Under the pieces are notes generated by a model. The model was not told where the DNA came from, did not search any database, and saw only the letters and a program-made list of their open reading frames with translations. A stretch of DNA of 64,000 nt from Xanthomonas fragariae (GTDB lineage Bacteria > Pseudomonadota > Gammaproteobacteria > Xanthomonadales > Xanthomonadaceae). Shown here in pieces: positions 1-8,666 of the stretch. Made by a program: the position numbers and the translations under genes. Location of the stretch: the NCBI RefSeq assembly GCF_017603965.1, contig NZ_CP071955.1, positions 2,170,001 to 2,234,000 of the forward strand, read 5' to 3'. Each line of letters opens with the position of its first letter. The first letter of the stretch is position 1.

Positions 1-1
1 C

Positions 2-118
2 CGCACACCCGCGCCCGCGCCCGCACCACGCCAACCAGCGGCTCCCGCGCTGCCGCCGCTGGCTGCAGCCATCCTGGCGCGTGCCAAGGCCAAGGCCGCC
101 GGTGGAGCGCAGCCATGA
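2..118 (+). CDS. rnfB: C-terminal end of RnfB-like electron transport subunit (partial)
   Basis: An open frame enters from the left edge and stops at the TGA at 116-118. The 38 visible residues are Ala/Pro-rich and end in AAILARAKAKAAGGAQP. This low-complexity tail, directly coupled to nth by an ATGA overlap, fits the extended C-terminus of xanthomonad RnfB, the ferredoxin-like subunit of the Rnf membrane complex; rnf genes commonly precede nth in gammaproteobacteria. No iron-sulfur motif lies inside the visible part, so the assignment rests on context. Another Ala/Pro-rich protein is possible. Confidence 0.5.
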   Translation, partial: RTPAPAPAPRQPAAPALPPLAAAILARAKAKAAGGAQP

Positions 119-783
119 ACGCGACAACGCCGGCACGTCGCGGCAGCAGCATGCGCAAACCGGAAATACAGGAAATGTTCGAGCGCCTGCGCGAACTCAA
201 TCCGCACCCAACCACCGAACTGGAATACACAACGCCGTTCGAATTATTGATCGCCGTTCTGCTCTCGGCGCAGGCCACTGATGTCGGCGTCAATAAAGCT
301 ACCCGCAAGCTGTATCCGGTGGCCAATACGCCGCGCGACATTCTTGATCTCGGCGAAGAAGGCCTGAAGCGCTACATCGCCACCATCGGTTTATTCAACG
401 CCAAGGCCAAGAACGTGATCGCCACTTGCCGCATTCTGCTGGACCAATACGGTGGCAAAGTGCCGCATGACCGCGCTGCGCTGGAAGCGTTGCCGGGCGT
501 GGGCCGCAAGACCGCAAACGTGGTGCTCAATACTGCGTTCGGCGAGCCCACCATGGCAGTGGACACGCATATCTTTCGCGTCTCCAATCGCACCGGCCTT
601 GCACCGGGCAAAGACGTGCGCGCGGTCGAAGACAAACTGGTGAAGGTCATTCCCGCCGAATTTTTGCACGACGCGCACCACTGGCTGATTCTGCATGGCC
701 GCTACGTATGCAAGGCACGCAAACCGGATTGCCCAGGCTGCGTGATCCACGATCTATGCCGCTATCGCGACAAGACCGTTTAG
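115..783 (+). CDS. nth: Endonuclease III (DNA glycosylase/AP lyase)
   Basis: Base-excision repair enzyme that removes oxidised pyrimidines and nicks abasic sites. The 222-residue product aligns end to end with E. coli Nth (211 aa) with about 12 extra residues at the N-terminus. The helix-hairpin-helix LPGVGRKTANV carries the catalytic Lys (about residue 132) and VDTHIFRV the catalytic Asp (about 150). The C-terminal C-X6-C-X2-C-X5-C cluster (about 199-215) binds 4Fe-4S. The ATG at 115 overlaps the preceding stop; an internal ATG at 151 would give a length closer to E. coli, so the start could lie there. Confidence 0.97.
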   Translation: MNATTPARRGSSMRKPEIQEMFERLRELNPHPTTELEYTTPFELLIAVLLSAQATDVGVNKATRKLYPVANTPRDILDLGEEGLKRYIATIGLFNAKAKNVIATCRILLDQYGGKVPHDRAALEALPGVGRKTANVVLNTAFGEPTMAVDTHIFRVSNRTGLAPGKDVRAVEDKLVKVIPAEFLHDAHHWLILHGRYVCKARKPDCPGCVIHDLCRYRDKTV

Positions 784-911
784 CCGCCCTTCGAACGGCC
801 GACAACTCAACATGGCTGATACGATCTGAAAGGCCATCACAACGACTGCGCAGCGCCCAGCCGGGAGCTTTCTAGGCACATCGCATCGGCTAACGCCGAG
901 CCGGGCTTTTC

Positions 912-930
912 CGAATCCCGAATCCCGACC
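912..930. repeat. Single arm of the GGGATTC intergenic repeat family
   Basis: Two tandem CGAATCCC units lie in the 244-bp gap between nth and the leftward sulP gene. The same unit recurs at 11196-11425, inside metH (22458-22540), between sucB and lpd (52413-52505) and after lpd (53960-54171), usually as two facing arms. Here only one clear arm is visible. Confidence 0.5.
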
Positions 931-1027
931 ATAAAAAATCGCGACCGGGCACTACGTCTTTCGGCGCCATGCATCACCCGGTCACGCCACAGGTCACCCG
1001 GCGCGGACGCCTGGCGTTTGCAGCAGG

Positions 1028-2596
1028 TTAGGCAGCCTTCGCTTGCTCGACGCGCTGTTCGACCAGCGCGTTTTCCAGCGTCGGCTGACCTTCGACGCGT
1101 CGATCCAACTCTTTCCAGTCAACCACCAGCTCGCACCCGCGCGAGGCCGCATTCCGGCTCCAGTCGCGCAACAACTCGATGCAGGCATGGTCAACATGGT
1201 GCAGCTTGGCCACGTCCAGATGCAGTGCGGTGTTCGGCGGCACGCTTTCCAGCGTACGCGCCATCGCCGGCACCTTCAGGAACGTTGCAGAACCCTGCAG
1301 GGTCAGATGCATCTCATCCTTCTTGTCCGCGTGCTCACTCACGTGCACCTTCAAACGCGAGGAATGCAGCGCAAGACGGAACAGCGACAGACCAAAACCG
1401 ATCAACACACCGGTCAGTAGGTCGGTTGCCACGATTGCAAAGGTGGTCGCCAGGTAGATCGCCGCGGTGCCACGACCATAGGTCGCCAGCTCCTTGACCT
1501 GCCCGATCTTGATCATCTTCACGCCCGTGTAGACCAGGATGCCGGCCAGACACGCCACCGGCGTCATCCGCAACAACCACGGCACAAGCAAGGCGAACAC
1601 CAGCAACCAGCTGCCATGAAGGACGGTGGACATGCGCGTGGCTGCACCGGCCTGCACATTGGCCGCACTGCGCACGATCACGCCGGTCATCGGCAAGACA
1701 CCCAGAAAACCGCACAGCATGTTGCCCACGCCCTGCGCCGCCAGCTCACGGTCGTACTGCGTCCGTGCGCCCTGATGCATACGATCCACCGCCGCCGCCG
1801 ATAGCAGCGTTTCGGCGCTGGCGATAAAGGCAAAGGTCACCGCAGACACCAACAATGTGGCGTTGAACACGCCAAAGATGTCGGAGAAGTTGAGGATGGT
1901 GATCGCAGAGAACAGGTTGGCCGGAACATCGACCTTGTTGACGTTCATATCCTGCAGCTGCACGGTTGCTGTGACCACGACCACCGCGATCAATGCACCC
2001 GGCAGGGACCGCAGACGCTGCGGACGTAGCGTGTCCCACGCCACGATGATGCCGATGGTGGCCAGACCCACAAATAATGCGGTGCGGCCGGTGCCTTCGG
2101 CGATTGCCTGCCATAACACGGCAGGCAATGCAGCGAAGTTTTCCAGACCGCGCGCCTTGGGGGCGGCATCCATCAACACGTGCGCCTGCGAGGCCACGAT
2201 CAGGATGCCGATACCCGACAACATGCCGGCCACCACGGCCGGCGATGTCATTCGGAACCAAACACCTGCACGGCACAGGCCGGCCACCAACTGGATCGCA
2301 CCAGCGACCAGGATCACCGGCCCGAGCACGGCGATGCCGTGCTCGCGCACCAGTTCGAACACCAACACGGCCAAGCCGGCGGCCGGCCCGCTCACCTGAA
2401 AAGGAGAGCCCGCCAGAAAGCCAACGAGCAGTCCGCCGATGATGCCGGTGATCAGGCCTGTGGCAGGCGGCATGCCGGATGCGATCGCAATACCCATGCA
2501 CAACGGGAGCGCGACGAGAAAGACCACGATAGACGACAACAAATCGCGCCCGAACAGTCCCTGACGGAAATATCCGCCGATACCTGATGTATTCAT
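1028..2596 (-). CDS. SulP-family anion transporter with C-terminal STAS domain
   Basis: A 522-residue inner-membrane carrier. Residues about 15-410 form the hydrophobic SulP core, opening with the typical FRQGLFGRDLLSSIVVFLVA and a small-residue-rich first helix pair. Residues about 425-515 form a cytoplasmic STAS domain (LHLDVAKLHHVDHACIELL). It lies 11 nt downstream of a beta-carbonic anhydrase gene on the same strand, the classic pairing for bicarbonate-handling SulP proteins, so bicarbonate is the most likely substrate. Sulfate or another anion cannot be excluded. The ATG at 2596 is the first in-frame start after the carbonic anhydrase stop. Confidence 0.9.
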   Translation of the reverse strand: MNTSGIGGYFRQGLFGRDLLSSIVVFLVALPLCMGIAIASGMPPATGLITGIIGGLLVGFLAGSPFQVSGPAAGLAVLVFELVREHGIAVLGPVILVAGAIQLVAGLCRAGVWFRMTSPAVVAGMLSGIGILIVASQAHVLMDAAPKARGLENFAALPAVLWQAIAEGTGRTALFVGLATIGIIVAWDTLRPQRLRSLPGALIAVVVVTATVQLQDMNVNKVDVPANLFSAITILNFSDIFGVFNATLLVSAVTFAFIASAETLLSAAAVDRMHQGARTQYDRELAAQGVGNMLCGFLGVLPMTGVIVRSAANVQAGAATRMSTVLHGSWLLVFALLVPWLLRMTPVACLAGILVYTGVKMIKIGQVKELATYGRGTAAIYLATTFAIVATDLLTGVLIGFGLSLFRLALHSSRLKVHVSEHADKKDEMHLTLQGSATFLKVPAMARTLESVPPNTALHLDVAKLHHVDHACIELLRDWSRNAASRGCELVVDWKELDRRVEGQPTLENALVEQRVEQAKAA

Positions 2597-2607
2597 GATC
2601 GGCTCCG

Positions 2608-3288
2608 TCAGGCGAGTTCGGCGCGCGCGACTTGCTGCAGTCGCGGACGTGGGGTGGCTTCGGGGGTGTCGTCCGCCAATAACGGACGGAAGCCACCCTT
2701 CTCGGCATCGAAGGCGCGGATCTCGCCATGGGCGATGTCATAGATCCAGCCGTGGATACGCAAGGTGCCTGCGGCCAGACGTGCTGCAACCACCGGCTGC
2801 GTACGCAGATGGTCTAGCTGGGAGACCACATTCTCTTCGGTCATGCAGCTCAGCGCTTCCTGACTGTGCGGATCGTGCCCGTGATGAGCAGTGACATGAC
2901 GCGCTGCATCGGTGTGCTTGAGCCACGCTGCCACAGAAGGAACGTCTTCCAACGATTCCGGCTTGAGCACAGCCTTCATCGCGCCGCAGTCGGTATGACC
3001 GCAGATCACGATGTGGCGCACGCCCAGTACCGCAATGGCGTATTCAATCGCTGCAACCACGCCACTGACGTGCTGGGAGTAAGGCGGCACCACATTGCCG
3101 ATGTTGCGATAGACGAACAACTCGCCGGGCTGCGCGGAGAAGATCAGCTCCGGCATGACGCGCGAATCGGCGCAGGTAATGAACAGGGTGTGCGGACTTT
3201 GGCCGCCGGCCAGTTCCTGAAAACGCGCACTCTGGCGCGGATACACTTCCTTGCGGAAATGACGAAAACCTTCTAGCAAACTTTCCAT
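2608..3288 (-). CDS. Beta-class carbonic anhydrase
   Basis: Catalyses reversible hydration of CO2 to bicarbonate. The 226-residue protein has the zinc ligands of the beta class: Cys39 and Asp41 in TCADSRVMPE, and His98 and Cys101 in CGHTDCGAM. These positions nearly match those in E. coli Can. The ATG at 3288 is chosen because an AAAGG ribosome site lies just upstream; the open frame extends 30 nt further without support. It is the first gene of a two-gene leftward operon with sulP, which implies supply or uptake of bicarbonate. Confidence 0.95.
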   Translation of the reverse strand: MESLLEGFRHFRKEVYPRQSARFQELAGGQSPHTLFITCADSRVMPELIFSAQPGELFVYRNIGNVVPPYSQHVSGVVAAIEYAIAVLGVRHIVICGHTDCGAMKAVLKPESLEDVPSVAAWLKHTDAARHVTAHHGHDPHSQEALSCMTEENVVSQLDHLRTQPVVAARLAAGTLRIHGWIYDIAHGEIRAFDAEKGGFRPLLADDTPEATPRPRLQQVARAELA

Positions 3289-3401
3289 GAGAGATACCTT
3301 TAGGCAATACAGTGCCATCCGCGTCGCAAACCGCGAATGGCAAAGACGAGAAAATCAAAAGGATCCGGTGCGCAGCACCGGTTGACGCGACAAACAGAGG
3401 A

Positions 3402-3743
3402 TCAGGCGCGCAGTGCGTTAGGAGGGCGCAATTGCGGGATCAGGTCGCGTTTCTGATATGCCGGCGCGTAGTGCGCGTACCAACAGGGAAAATACCGCGC
3501 GAACATCGACCAAGCTTGGGAAAGCAAGGGGATGTCGTCTGCAGGATAGGGATCGGCCTCGGTCTGTGCGTCTGCGTCGTCCTGAAGATGGTTTGCTGCA
3601 TCGCGTTCTTCGCCAGCATCCACCATCGCTGCCATGCCGTCGCCCACAAGCGCATCGTGAATGCGCGTGTGGGCATTGGCTGCCGACCACGCGGTAAGCG
3701 CGAGCAGGCAGACGAACAGCAAGTGGAATAATCGAGGAAGCAT
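3402..3743 (-). CDS. Small exported protein of unknown function
   Basis: 113 residues. An N-terminal hydrophobic stretch (about 3-20) ends in AANA, a good signal peptidase I site, so the mature protein of about 90 residues is probably periplasmic. The middle is acidic (GEERDAANHLQDDADAQTEAD) up to about residue 68 and the C-terminal half is aromatic (FARYFPCWYAHYAPAY). I do not recognise the family. The gene sits alone between the carbonic anhydrase promoter region and the divergent phosphate cluster. Confidence 0.6.
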   Translation of the reverse strand: MLPRLFHLLFVCLLALTAWSAANAHTRIHDALVGDGMAAMVDAGEERDAANHLQDDADAQTEADPYPADDIPLLSQAWSMFARYFPCWYAHYAPAYQKRDLIPQLRPPNALRA

Positions 3744-3886
3744 AGCCTCGAAACTAGCAATTTAGAACGCGCCTGCGCAAGTGGTGCGCACACAGGGCCT
3801 GACGGGCCAAGCGACGCGAAGTTGTCGTAGTTAATGAAAATTTCACGCCATAGCCTGCGCTCACTTTTTCAGGCCGCAAGGCACAC

Positions 3887-4110
3887 ATGAAATTTCCTTC
3901 TACGCTGCTCGGCTCCGCCGTGCTGCTGGCGTTGGCCGCGCCCGCCGCCCAGGCTCAAATCGCCATCGACGTGATCGGCGGCTCGGAGATCTCGTTGCAA
4001 AGCGTTTGGTCCAGGCCGACGGCAATTAGTCCCACAACGATATGCAAGCCCTCAACAGCCCGATCGGCTCCAATGGTGACAATTCCGAATTCAGCACCCG
4101 TCGCGCCGAA
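3887..4110 (+). pseudogene. Remnant of phosphate-selective porin (OprP/OprO type)
   Basis: The frame starting at 3887 encodes a clean signal peptide (MKFPSTLLGSAVLLALAAPA, cleavage after AQA). The continuation lies in the +1 frame: RLVQADGN, a stop, then NDMQALNSPIGSNGDNSEF and STRRAE. QADGN-x-F-H-ND and SEF-x-RRAE are typical of the first strands of OprP/OprO polyphosphate porins. A frameshift, an in-frame TAG and loss of everything after about residue 75 leave only the N-terminal stub (a full protein is about 400 aa). Its place before pstS matches the normal xanthomonad order. An open frame continues from this stub into pstS, but the stretch between is not coding. Confidence 0.75.
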
Positions 4111-4157
4111 CGCCCTGCCCGACCGTGGAGGCGCGCTCATGCCACGCCGTCATTGCC

Positions 4158-4175
4158 TTGTCATCTCTCCGACAC
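4158..4175 (+). promoter_or_regulatory. Candidate Pho box upstream of pstS
   Basis: Two 7-base repeats spaced by 4 bases, TTGTCAT-CTCT-CCGACAC, match the PhoB repeat CTGTCAT-N4-CTGTCAC at 6/7 and 5/7 positions. The site lies 75-92 bp before the pstS GTG codon, inside the decayed porin region. Assignment is by eye from the consensus. Confidence 0.45.
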
Positions 4176-4249
4176 CGCGCGGTCATGCCTCTGCTCTGCA
4201 ATGGCACGATTGCTGGACGTTCTCATCCCTACGCTACAGGAGCTGTTCC

Positions 4250-5269
4250 GTGATCCACTTCTTGAAGACCCGTCTGGCCGTCGGCGTGCTCGCCGCTTCG
4301 TTGGCACTGTGCGCCCAAGCCGCCGATGTGACCGGCGCCGGTGCGTCGTTTATTTATCCGGTGATGTCGAAGTGGTCGGCCGACTACAACGCCGCCACCA
4401 AGAAGCAAGTCAACTATCAATCGATCGGTTCGGGCGGCGGCATTGCCCAGATCAAGGCGGCAAGCGTGGATTTCGGCTCGTCAGATGCGCCGCTCAAACC
4501 GGAAGAATTGGCCGCCGCCGGCTTGGCGCAGTTCCCGTCGATAATCGGCGGCGTGGTGCCGGTGGTCAACGTTCCTGGGATCGCACCCGGCGCTCTCAAG
4601 CTGGATGGCAAGACCCTGGGCGACATTTTCCTGGGTAAGGTGAGCACCTGGAACGATCAGGCGATCGCCGCGCTCAACCCGGGCGTGAAGCTGCCGGAGG
4701 GCAAGATCACCGTGGTGCACCGCTCCGATGGTTCGGGCACCAGCTTCAACTTGACCAACTATCTGTCCAAGGTCAATCCGGACTGGAAGAGCAAGGTCGG
4801 CGAAGGCACTGCCGTGCAGTGGCCGACCGGCATCGGCGGCAAGGGCAACGAGGGTGTGGCCGCTTACGTCAAGCAGATCAAGGGCGGTATAGGCTACGTC
4901 GAGCTGTCGTATGCGCTGCAGAACAAGATGGCCTACACGGCGATGAAGAATGCTGCCGGCAAGTTCGTGCAGCCGTCCGATGAGACCTTTGCCGCCGCCA
5001 CCAATAGCGCGGATTGGGGCAACAGCAAGGACTTCTATCTGGTGATGACCAATGCCGCAGGCGGCAACGCCTGGCCGATCACTGCGACCAACTTCATCCT
5101 GGTGCAGAAGAAACCGAAGAACCCAGCCGGCCTCAAGAACACGCTGGAGTTCTTCCGCTGGGTTTACGACAAGGGCGATGCGCAGGCCAGGCAGCTGGAT
5201 TACGTGCCACTGCCGGCCAGCCTGGTGACCCAGATCGAAGCCTATTGGGCCAAGAATCTGCCCCACTGA
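4250..5269 (+). CDS. pstS: Periplasmic phosphate-binding protein PstS (first copy)
   Basis: High-affinity phosphate receptor feeding the PstCAB transporter. The 339-residue product has a signal peptide (VIHFLKTRLAVGVLAASLAL, cleavage after AQA), then GAGASFIYPVMSKW, the phosphate-contacting SIGSGGGIAQIKAASVDFGS and HRSDGSGTSFN, all standard PstS motifs. The GTG at 4250 is chosen because ACAGGAG lies 8-14 nt upstream and it places the signal peptide at the N-terminus; the frame open from 3887 begins in the porin remnant. It is followed by a second pstS separated by a terminator. Confidence 0.95.
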   Translation: MIHFLKTRLAVGVLAASLALCAQAADVTGAGASFIYPVMSKWSADYNAATKKQVNYQSIGSGGGIAQIKAASVDFGSSDAPLKPEELAAAGLAQFPSIIGGVVPVVNVPGIAPGALKLDGKTLGDIFLGKVSTWNDQAIAALNPGVKLPEGKITVVHRSDGSGTSFNLTNYLSKVNPDWKSKVGEGTAVQWPTGIGGKGNEGVAAYVKQIKGGIGYVELSYALQNKMAYTAMKNAAGKFVQPSDETFAAATNSADWGNSKDFYLVMTNAAGGNAWPITATNFILVQKKPKNPAGLKNTLEFFRWVYDKGDAQARQLDYVPLPASLVTQIEAYWAKNLPH

Positions 5270-5471
5270 AAGTGGCCAACAGGACTACTGCACCATCGCC
5301 AGATGGACGCGGCTCGGGGTGTCCGTAATCGTTATTTAGGACTGGTAATACCGCGGTCATGCGCGTCGTTCGCGCCCAGCAGATTAGTGCTCGCTACGGT
5401 TTGTCAGCCACTTCAGGACGTGGAGATACGTGCAGGAACAACACCGTCTCTCCCACCGGCATTGGCACCGG

Positions 5472-5503
5472 GACGCGGCCTTACGGGGCCGCGTCTTCTT
5501 TTG
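5472..5503 (+). terminator. Rho-independent terminator after first pstS
   Basis: GACGCGGCC and GGCCGCGTC form a perfect 9-bp stem around a 6-nt loop, followed by TTCTTTTG. It lies 200 nt past the first pstS stop and 100 nt before the second pstS, so each pstS probably has its own transcription start. Confidence 0.85.
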
Positions 5504-5524
5504 TGATGTCTTCGCCAGAAGGAA

Positions 5525-5542
5525 CTGTCATGCGCGCGTAAC
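5525..5542 (+). promoter_or_regulatory. Weak candidate Pho box upstream of second pstS
   Basis: CTGTCAT-GCGC-GCGTAAC: the first repeat is a perfect PhoB half-site and the second matches 4 of 7. It lies 61-79 bp before the second pstS, just past the terminator, where a promoter is expected. Confidence 0.35.
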
Positions 5543-5603
5543 AAAAACATCATTTCATAGCGTGGTCTGCCGGACATCCGGCCAATCCAGCCTCGGAGCT
5601 TCT

Positions 5604-6695
5604 ATGAAACTGCAGTCGGCCAGCCTGACCGCCCTGTCTCTCACCATCGCCCTCGCCCTGGCCGCATGCTCGCCCGGCAAGGACGCGCAGTCCGGCGACG
5701 CCGCAAAGGCTGCTCCAAGCGCAGGTGCCACTGCCGGCGATAGCAAGAGCGCTGAAATCTCCGGCGCCGGTGCCTCCTTCATCTACCCACTGATGTCCAA
5801 GTGGTCGGCCGACTACAATGCCGCCACCAGCAACAAGGTGAACTACCAGTCGATCGGTTCCGGCGGCGGAATTGCGCAGATAAAGGCCGGCACCGTGGAT
5901 TTCGGTTCGACCGATAAGCCGCTGGACAGCACCGAATTGCAGCAGGCCGGCCTGGGCCAGTTCCCGTCGGCGATCGGCGGCGTGGTGCCGGTGGTGAATT
6001 TGGAAGGCATCGCACCGGGCAAGCTGCGGCTGACCGGCGCGCTGCTGGGCGACATCTTCCTGGGCAAGGTCACCATGTGGAACGACGCGGCGATTGTCGC
6101 AGCCAACCCAGGCGTGACCCTGCCGGCCACCAAGATCAATCTGGTACATCGCTCGGAGGGTTCGGGCACCACGTTCAACTTCTCCAACTATTTGTCCAAG
6201 GTCAGCCCGGAGTGGAAAAGCAAGGTCGGCGAAGGCACCTCCGTGCAGTGGCCGGGTGGCGTTGGGGGCAAGGGTAACGAAGGCGTGGCCTCATACGTGC
6301 AGCAGATCAAGGGCTCAATCGGTTACGTCGAACTGGCTTACGCGCTGCAGAATAAGATGCCGTACACCTCGCTTCAAAACGCAGCCGGCCAGTGGGTCGA
6401 ACCGAATGCCGAGAGCTTTGAAGCCGCGGCTGCCAGCGCCGACTGGGCCAACGCCAAGGATTTTAACCTGGTGATCACCAACGCACCGGGCCAGAATGCA
6501 TGGCCGATCACTGCGACCAACTTCATACTGATGCACAAGCAACCCAAGGATGCCGCGCGCAGCAAGGCGACGCTGGACTTCTTCAAGTGGGCGCTGGAAA
6601 ACGGCCAAGCTCAGGCCAGCGAACTGCACTACGTGCCGCTGCCGCCAGAGCTGGTGAAGCAGATCGAGGCCTACTGGGGCAGCGAGTTCAAGTGA
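5604..6695 (+). CDS. pstS: Phosphate-binding lipoprotein PstS (second copy)
   Basis: A 363-residue paralogue of the gene just upstream, sharing most motifs (GAGASFIYPLMSKWSADYNA, SIGSGGGIAQIKAGTVDFGS, HRSEGSGTTFNFSNYLSKV). Unlike the first copy it has a lipobox (ALALAAC, Cys about 22) and an Ala/Ser/Gly-rich linker to residue 50, so it should be anchored as a lipoprotein rather than free in the periplasm. GGAG at 5595-5598 precedes the ATG at 5604; the longer open frame begins before the terminator and is not credible. The tandem copies probably arose by duplication. Confidence 0.95.
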   Translation: MKLQSASLTALSLTIALALAACSPGKDAQSGDAAKAAPSAGATAGDSKSAEISGAGASFIYPLMSKWSADYNAATSNKVNYQSIGSGGGIAQIKAGTVDFGSTDKPLDSTELQQAGLGQFPSAIGGVVPVVNLEGIAPGKLRLTGALLGDIFLGKVTMWNDAAIVAANPGVTLPATKINLVHRSEGSGTTFNFSNYLSKVSPEWKSKVGEGTSVQWPGGVGGKGNEGVASYVQQIKGSIGYVELAYALQNKMPYTSLQNAAGQWVEPNAESFEAAAASADWANAKDFNLVITNAPGQNAWPITATNFILMHKQPKDAARSKATLDFFKWALENGQAQASELHYVPLPPELVKQIEAYWGSEFK

Positions 6696-6704
6696 TGCCC
6701 TGCA

Positions 6705-6756
6705 CCCGCCGATGCGGCGGGTTGCGCTGCGGTGAGGTACCTGCAGGTGCCTCACC
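6705..6756 (+). promoter_or_regulatory. Two stem-loops between pstS and pstC
   Basis: CCCGCC/GGCGGG (6705-6721) is followed by a 26-nt near-perfect inverted repeat, GGTGAGGTACC/GGTGCCTCACC (6731-6756), with no T-run. Such hairpins between a binding-protein gene and its permease genes usually protect the upstream message or reduce readthrough, giving more PstS than PstC. That role is inferred. Confidence 0.6.
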
Positions 6757-6806
6757 GTGCCTGTTATTTCACGCTCCCGCCGTTGCGCGGTGACGAGTCC
6801 AATCGA

Positions 6807-7781
6807 ATGAATGCCACCGCCATTCCTGAAGCGATGACCGCGCCACGCGGCCGCGAACTGCGCGATGCACGCGCAGATCGCCTGTTCAAGCTTGCGCTGG
6901 CCACCACGGTCGTTTTCGTCCTGTTGGCGCTCGGCAGCGCTGCGCTATCGATGCTGTGGGGCGGACGCCATGTCCTGCAGATGCAGGGCCTGAGCTTTTT
7001 CTATTCTGCCGACTGGAATCCGGTGGAAAACAAATACGGCGCACTTGCGCCGATCTACGGCACCTTGGTCACCGCGTTGATCGCGATGGTAATCGCGGTA
7101 CCGGTGAGTTTCGGCATCGCATTCTTCCTCACCGAAGTGTCGCCGCGCTGGTTACGTGGCCCGGTCGGCACCGCGATCGAATTGCTAGCCGGCATCCCCT
7201 CGATCATCTACGGCATGTGGGGCCTGTTCGTGCTGGTGCCGGTGATGACAGAGCACGTGACACCATGGCTCAACGATCACCTCGGCACATTGCCGTTGAT
7301 TGGCCCGCTGTTTCAGGGGCCGCCGCTTGGGATCGGTTTGCTCACCGCAGGCTTCGTGCTGGCGATCATGGTGATTCCGTTCATCTCTTCGGTGATGCGC
7401 GAAGTGTTCCTGACAGTGCCGACGCGTTTGAAGGAATCGGCGTACGCGCTGGGATCGACCAAGTGGGAAGTCAGCTGGGACATCGTGCTGCCATACACCC
7501 GCTCTGCGGTGATCGGCGGCGTATTTCTGGGCCTGGGCCGTGCGCTCGGCGAAACCATGGCGGTTGCCTTCGTGGTCGGCAACACGGTGCGGTTGTCGCC
7601 GTCGCTGCTGGAGCCCGGCACCACCATCGCCGCGTTGATCGCCAATGATTTCGGCGAGGCCACCGAGACCTATCGTTCGGCCTTGTTGCTGCTGGGCTTT
7701 GTGCTGTTCATCGTGACCTTTATCGTGCTGGCGATTGCGCGCTTCATGCTGATGCAGCTGTCGCGTCGGGAGGGCAACTGA
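6807..7781 (+). CDS. pstC: Phosphate ABC transporter permease PstC
   Basis: Inner-membrane channel subunit of the PstSCAB importer, 324 residues. The first membrane span lies at about 27-50 (LALATTVVFVLLALGSAALS). The EAA loop motif of ABC importers is seen as ESAYALGSTKWEVSWDIVLP. The ATG at 6807 lies after the intergenic hairpins; the frame opens further upstream inside them, so the later start is preferred. The stop overlaps the pstA start (TGATG). Confidence 0.96.
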   Translation: MNATAIPEAMTAPRGRELRDARADRLFKLALATTVVFVLLALGSAALSMLWGGRHVLQMQGLSFFYSADWNPVENKYGALAPIYGTLVTALIAMVIAVPVSFGIAFFLTEVSPRWLRGPVGTAIELLAGIPSIIYGMWGLFVLVPVMTEHVTPWLNDHLGTLPLIGPLFQGPPLGIGLLTAGFVLAIMVIPFISSVMREVFLTVPTRLKESAYALGSTKWEVSWDIVLPYTRSAVIGGVFLGLGRALGETMAVAFVVGNTVRLSPSLLEPGTTIAALIANDFGEATETYRSALLLLGFVLFIVTFIVLAIARFMLMQLSRREGN

Positions 7782-8644
7782 TGTCGTCTGTCTCGCAATC
7801 CCTCTATAACCGCCGCCGCGTGACCAATGTCGTTGCGCTGCTGCTGTCGTGCGTCACCGCGTTGTTCGGGTTGTTCTTCCTGGCCTGGATTCTGTGGACC
7901 TTGTTGTCCAAAGGCGTGCCGGGCATCGACCTCAATCTGTTTACCAAGATGACTCCGCCGCCGATGCAGGAAGGCGGTTTGCTGAATGCTTTTTTCGGCA
8001 GTGCGGTGATGTGCGGCTTGGCGCTGGCGATCGGCACGCCGCTGGGTATTGCGGCAGGCACCTGGTTGGCCGAGTACGGCAATGCACGCAAGGCCGGTTT
8101 GGTGGTGCGCTTTGTCAACGACATTCTGTTGTCGGCGCCGTCGATCGTGCTCGGCCTGTTCGTCTATACGCTGTACGTGATGCAGACCGGCGGGCGCTTT
8201 TCGGCGTTTGCTGGCGCACTCTCGCTGGCCTTTATCGTGTTGCCGGTAGTAGTACGCACCACAGACGAAATGCTGCGGCTGGTGCCGGCGCAGATGCGCG
8301 AGGCGGCGTTGTCGCTGGGCATTCCGCAGTGGAAGGTCACCGTGCAGGTGCTGTATCGCAGCGCCTCGGCCGGCATCCTCACCGGGATCCTGCTTGCGCT
8401 GGCACGCATCAGCGGCGAAACCGCGCCGCTGCTGTTCACCGCCTTCGGCAATCAATACTGGAACAGCAATATCTTCCAGCCGATGGCCAGCGTGCCGGTG
8501 ATCATGAATCAGTTCGCCGGTAGCCCCTACGAGACCTGGCAAACCCTGGCCTGGGCCGGTGCACTGGTGCTGACGGTGTTCGTGTTGTTGGTGAGCCTGG
8601 GTGCACGTGCTCTGCTCTTGCGCAACAAGATTTCCAATGACTGA
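7781..8644 (+). CDS. pstA: Phosphate ABC transporter permease PstA
   Basis: Second channel subunit, 287 residues, with about six membrane spans beginning at residue 16. The EAA loop reads [19 protein letters not shown], followed by [17 protein letters not shown], typical of PstA. The ATG shares one base with the pstC stop, which implies translational coupling. Confidence 0.96.
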   Translation: MSSVSQSLYNRRRVTNVVALLLSCVTALFGLFFLAWILWTLLSKGVPGIDLNLFTKMTPPPMQEGGLLNAFFGSAVMCGLALAIGTPLGIAAGTWLAEYGNARKAGLVVRFVNDILLSAPSIVLGLFVYTLYVMQTGGRFSAFAGALSLAFIVLPVVVRTTDEMLRLVPAQMREAALSLGIPQWKVTVQVLYRSASAGILTGILLALARISGETAPLLFTAFGNQYWNSNIFQPMASVPVIMNQFAGSPYETWQTLAWAGALVLTVFVLLVSLGARALLLRNKISND

Positions 8645-8666
8645 CCTTTCCCTCCGGACACCCGAC

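Noticed and set aside
3887-5269. A single open frame from the porin signal peptide through PstS, suggesting a fusion protein
   Set aside because: Porin homology continues in another frame with a stop, and PstS has its own signal peptide and ribosome site at 4250; the join is an accident of open frame.
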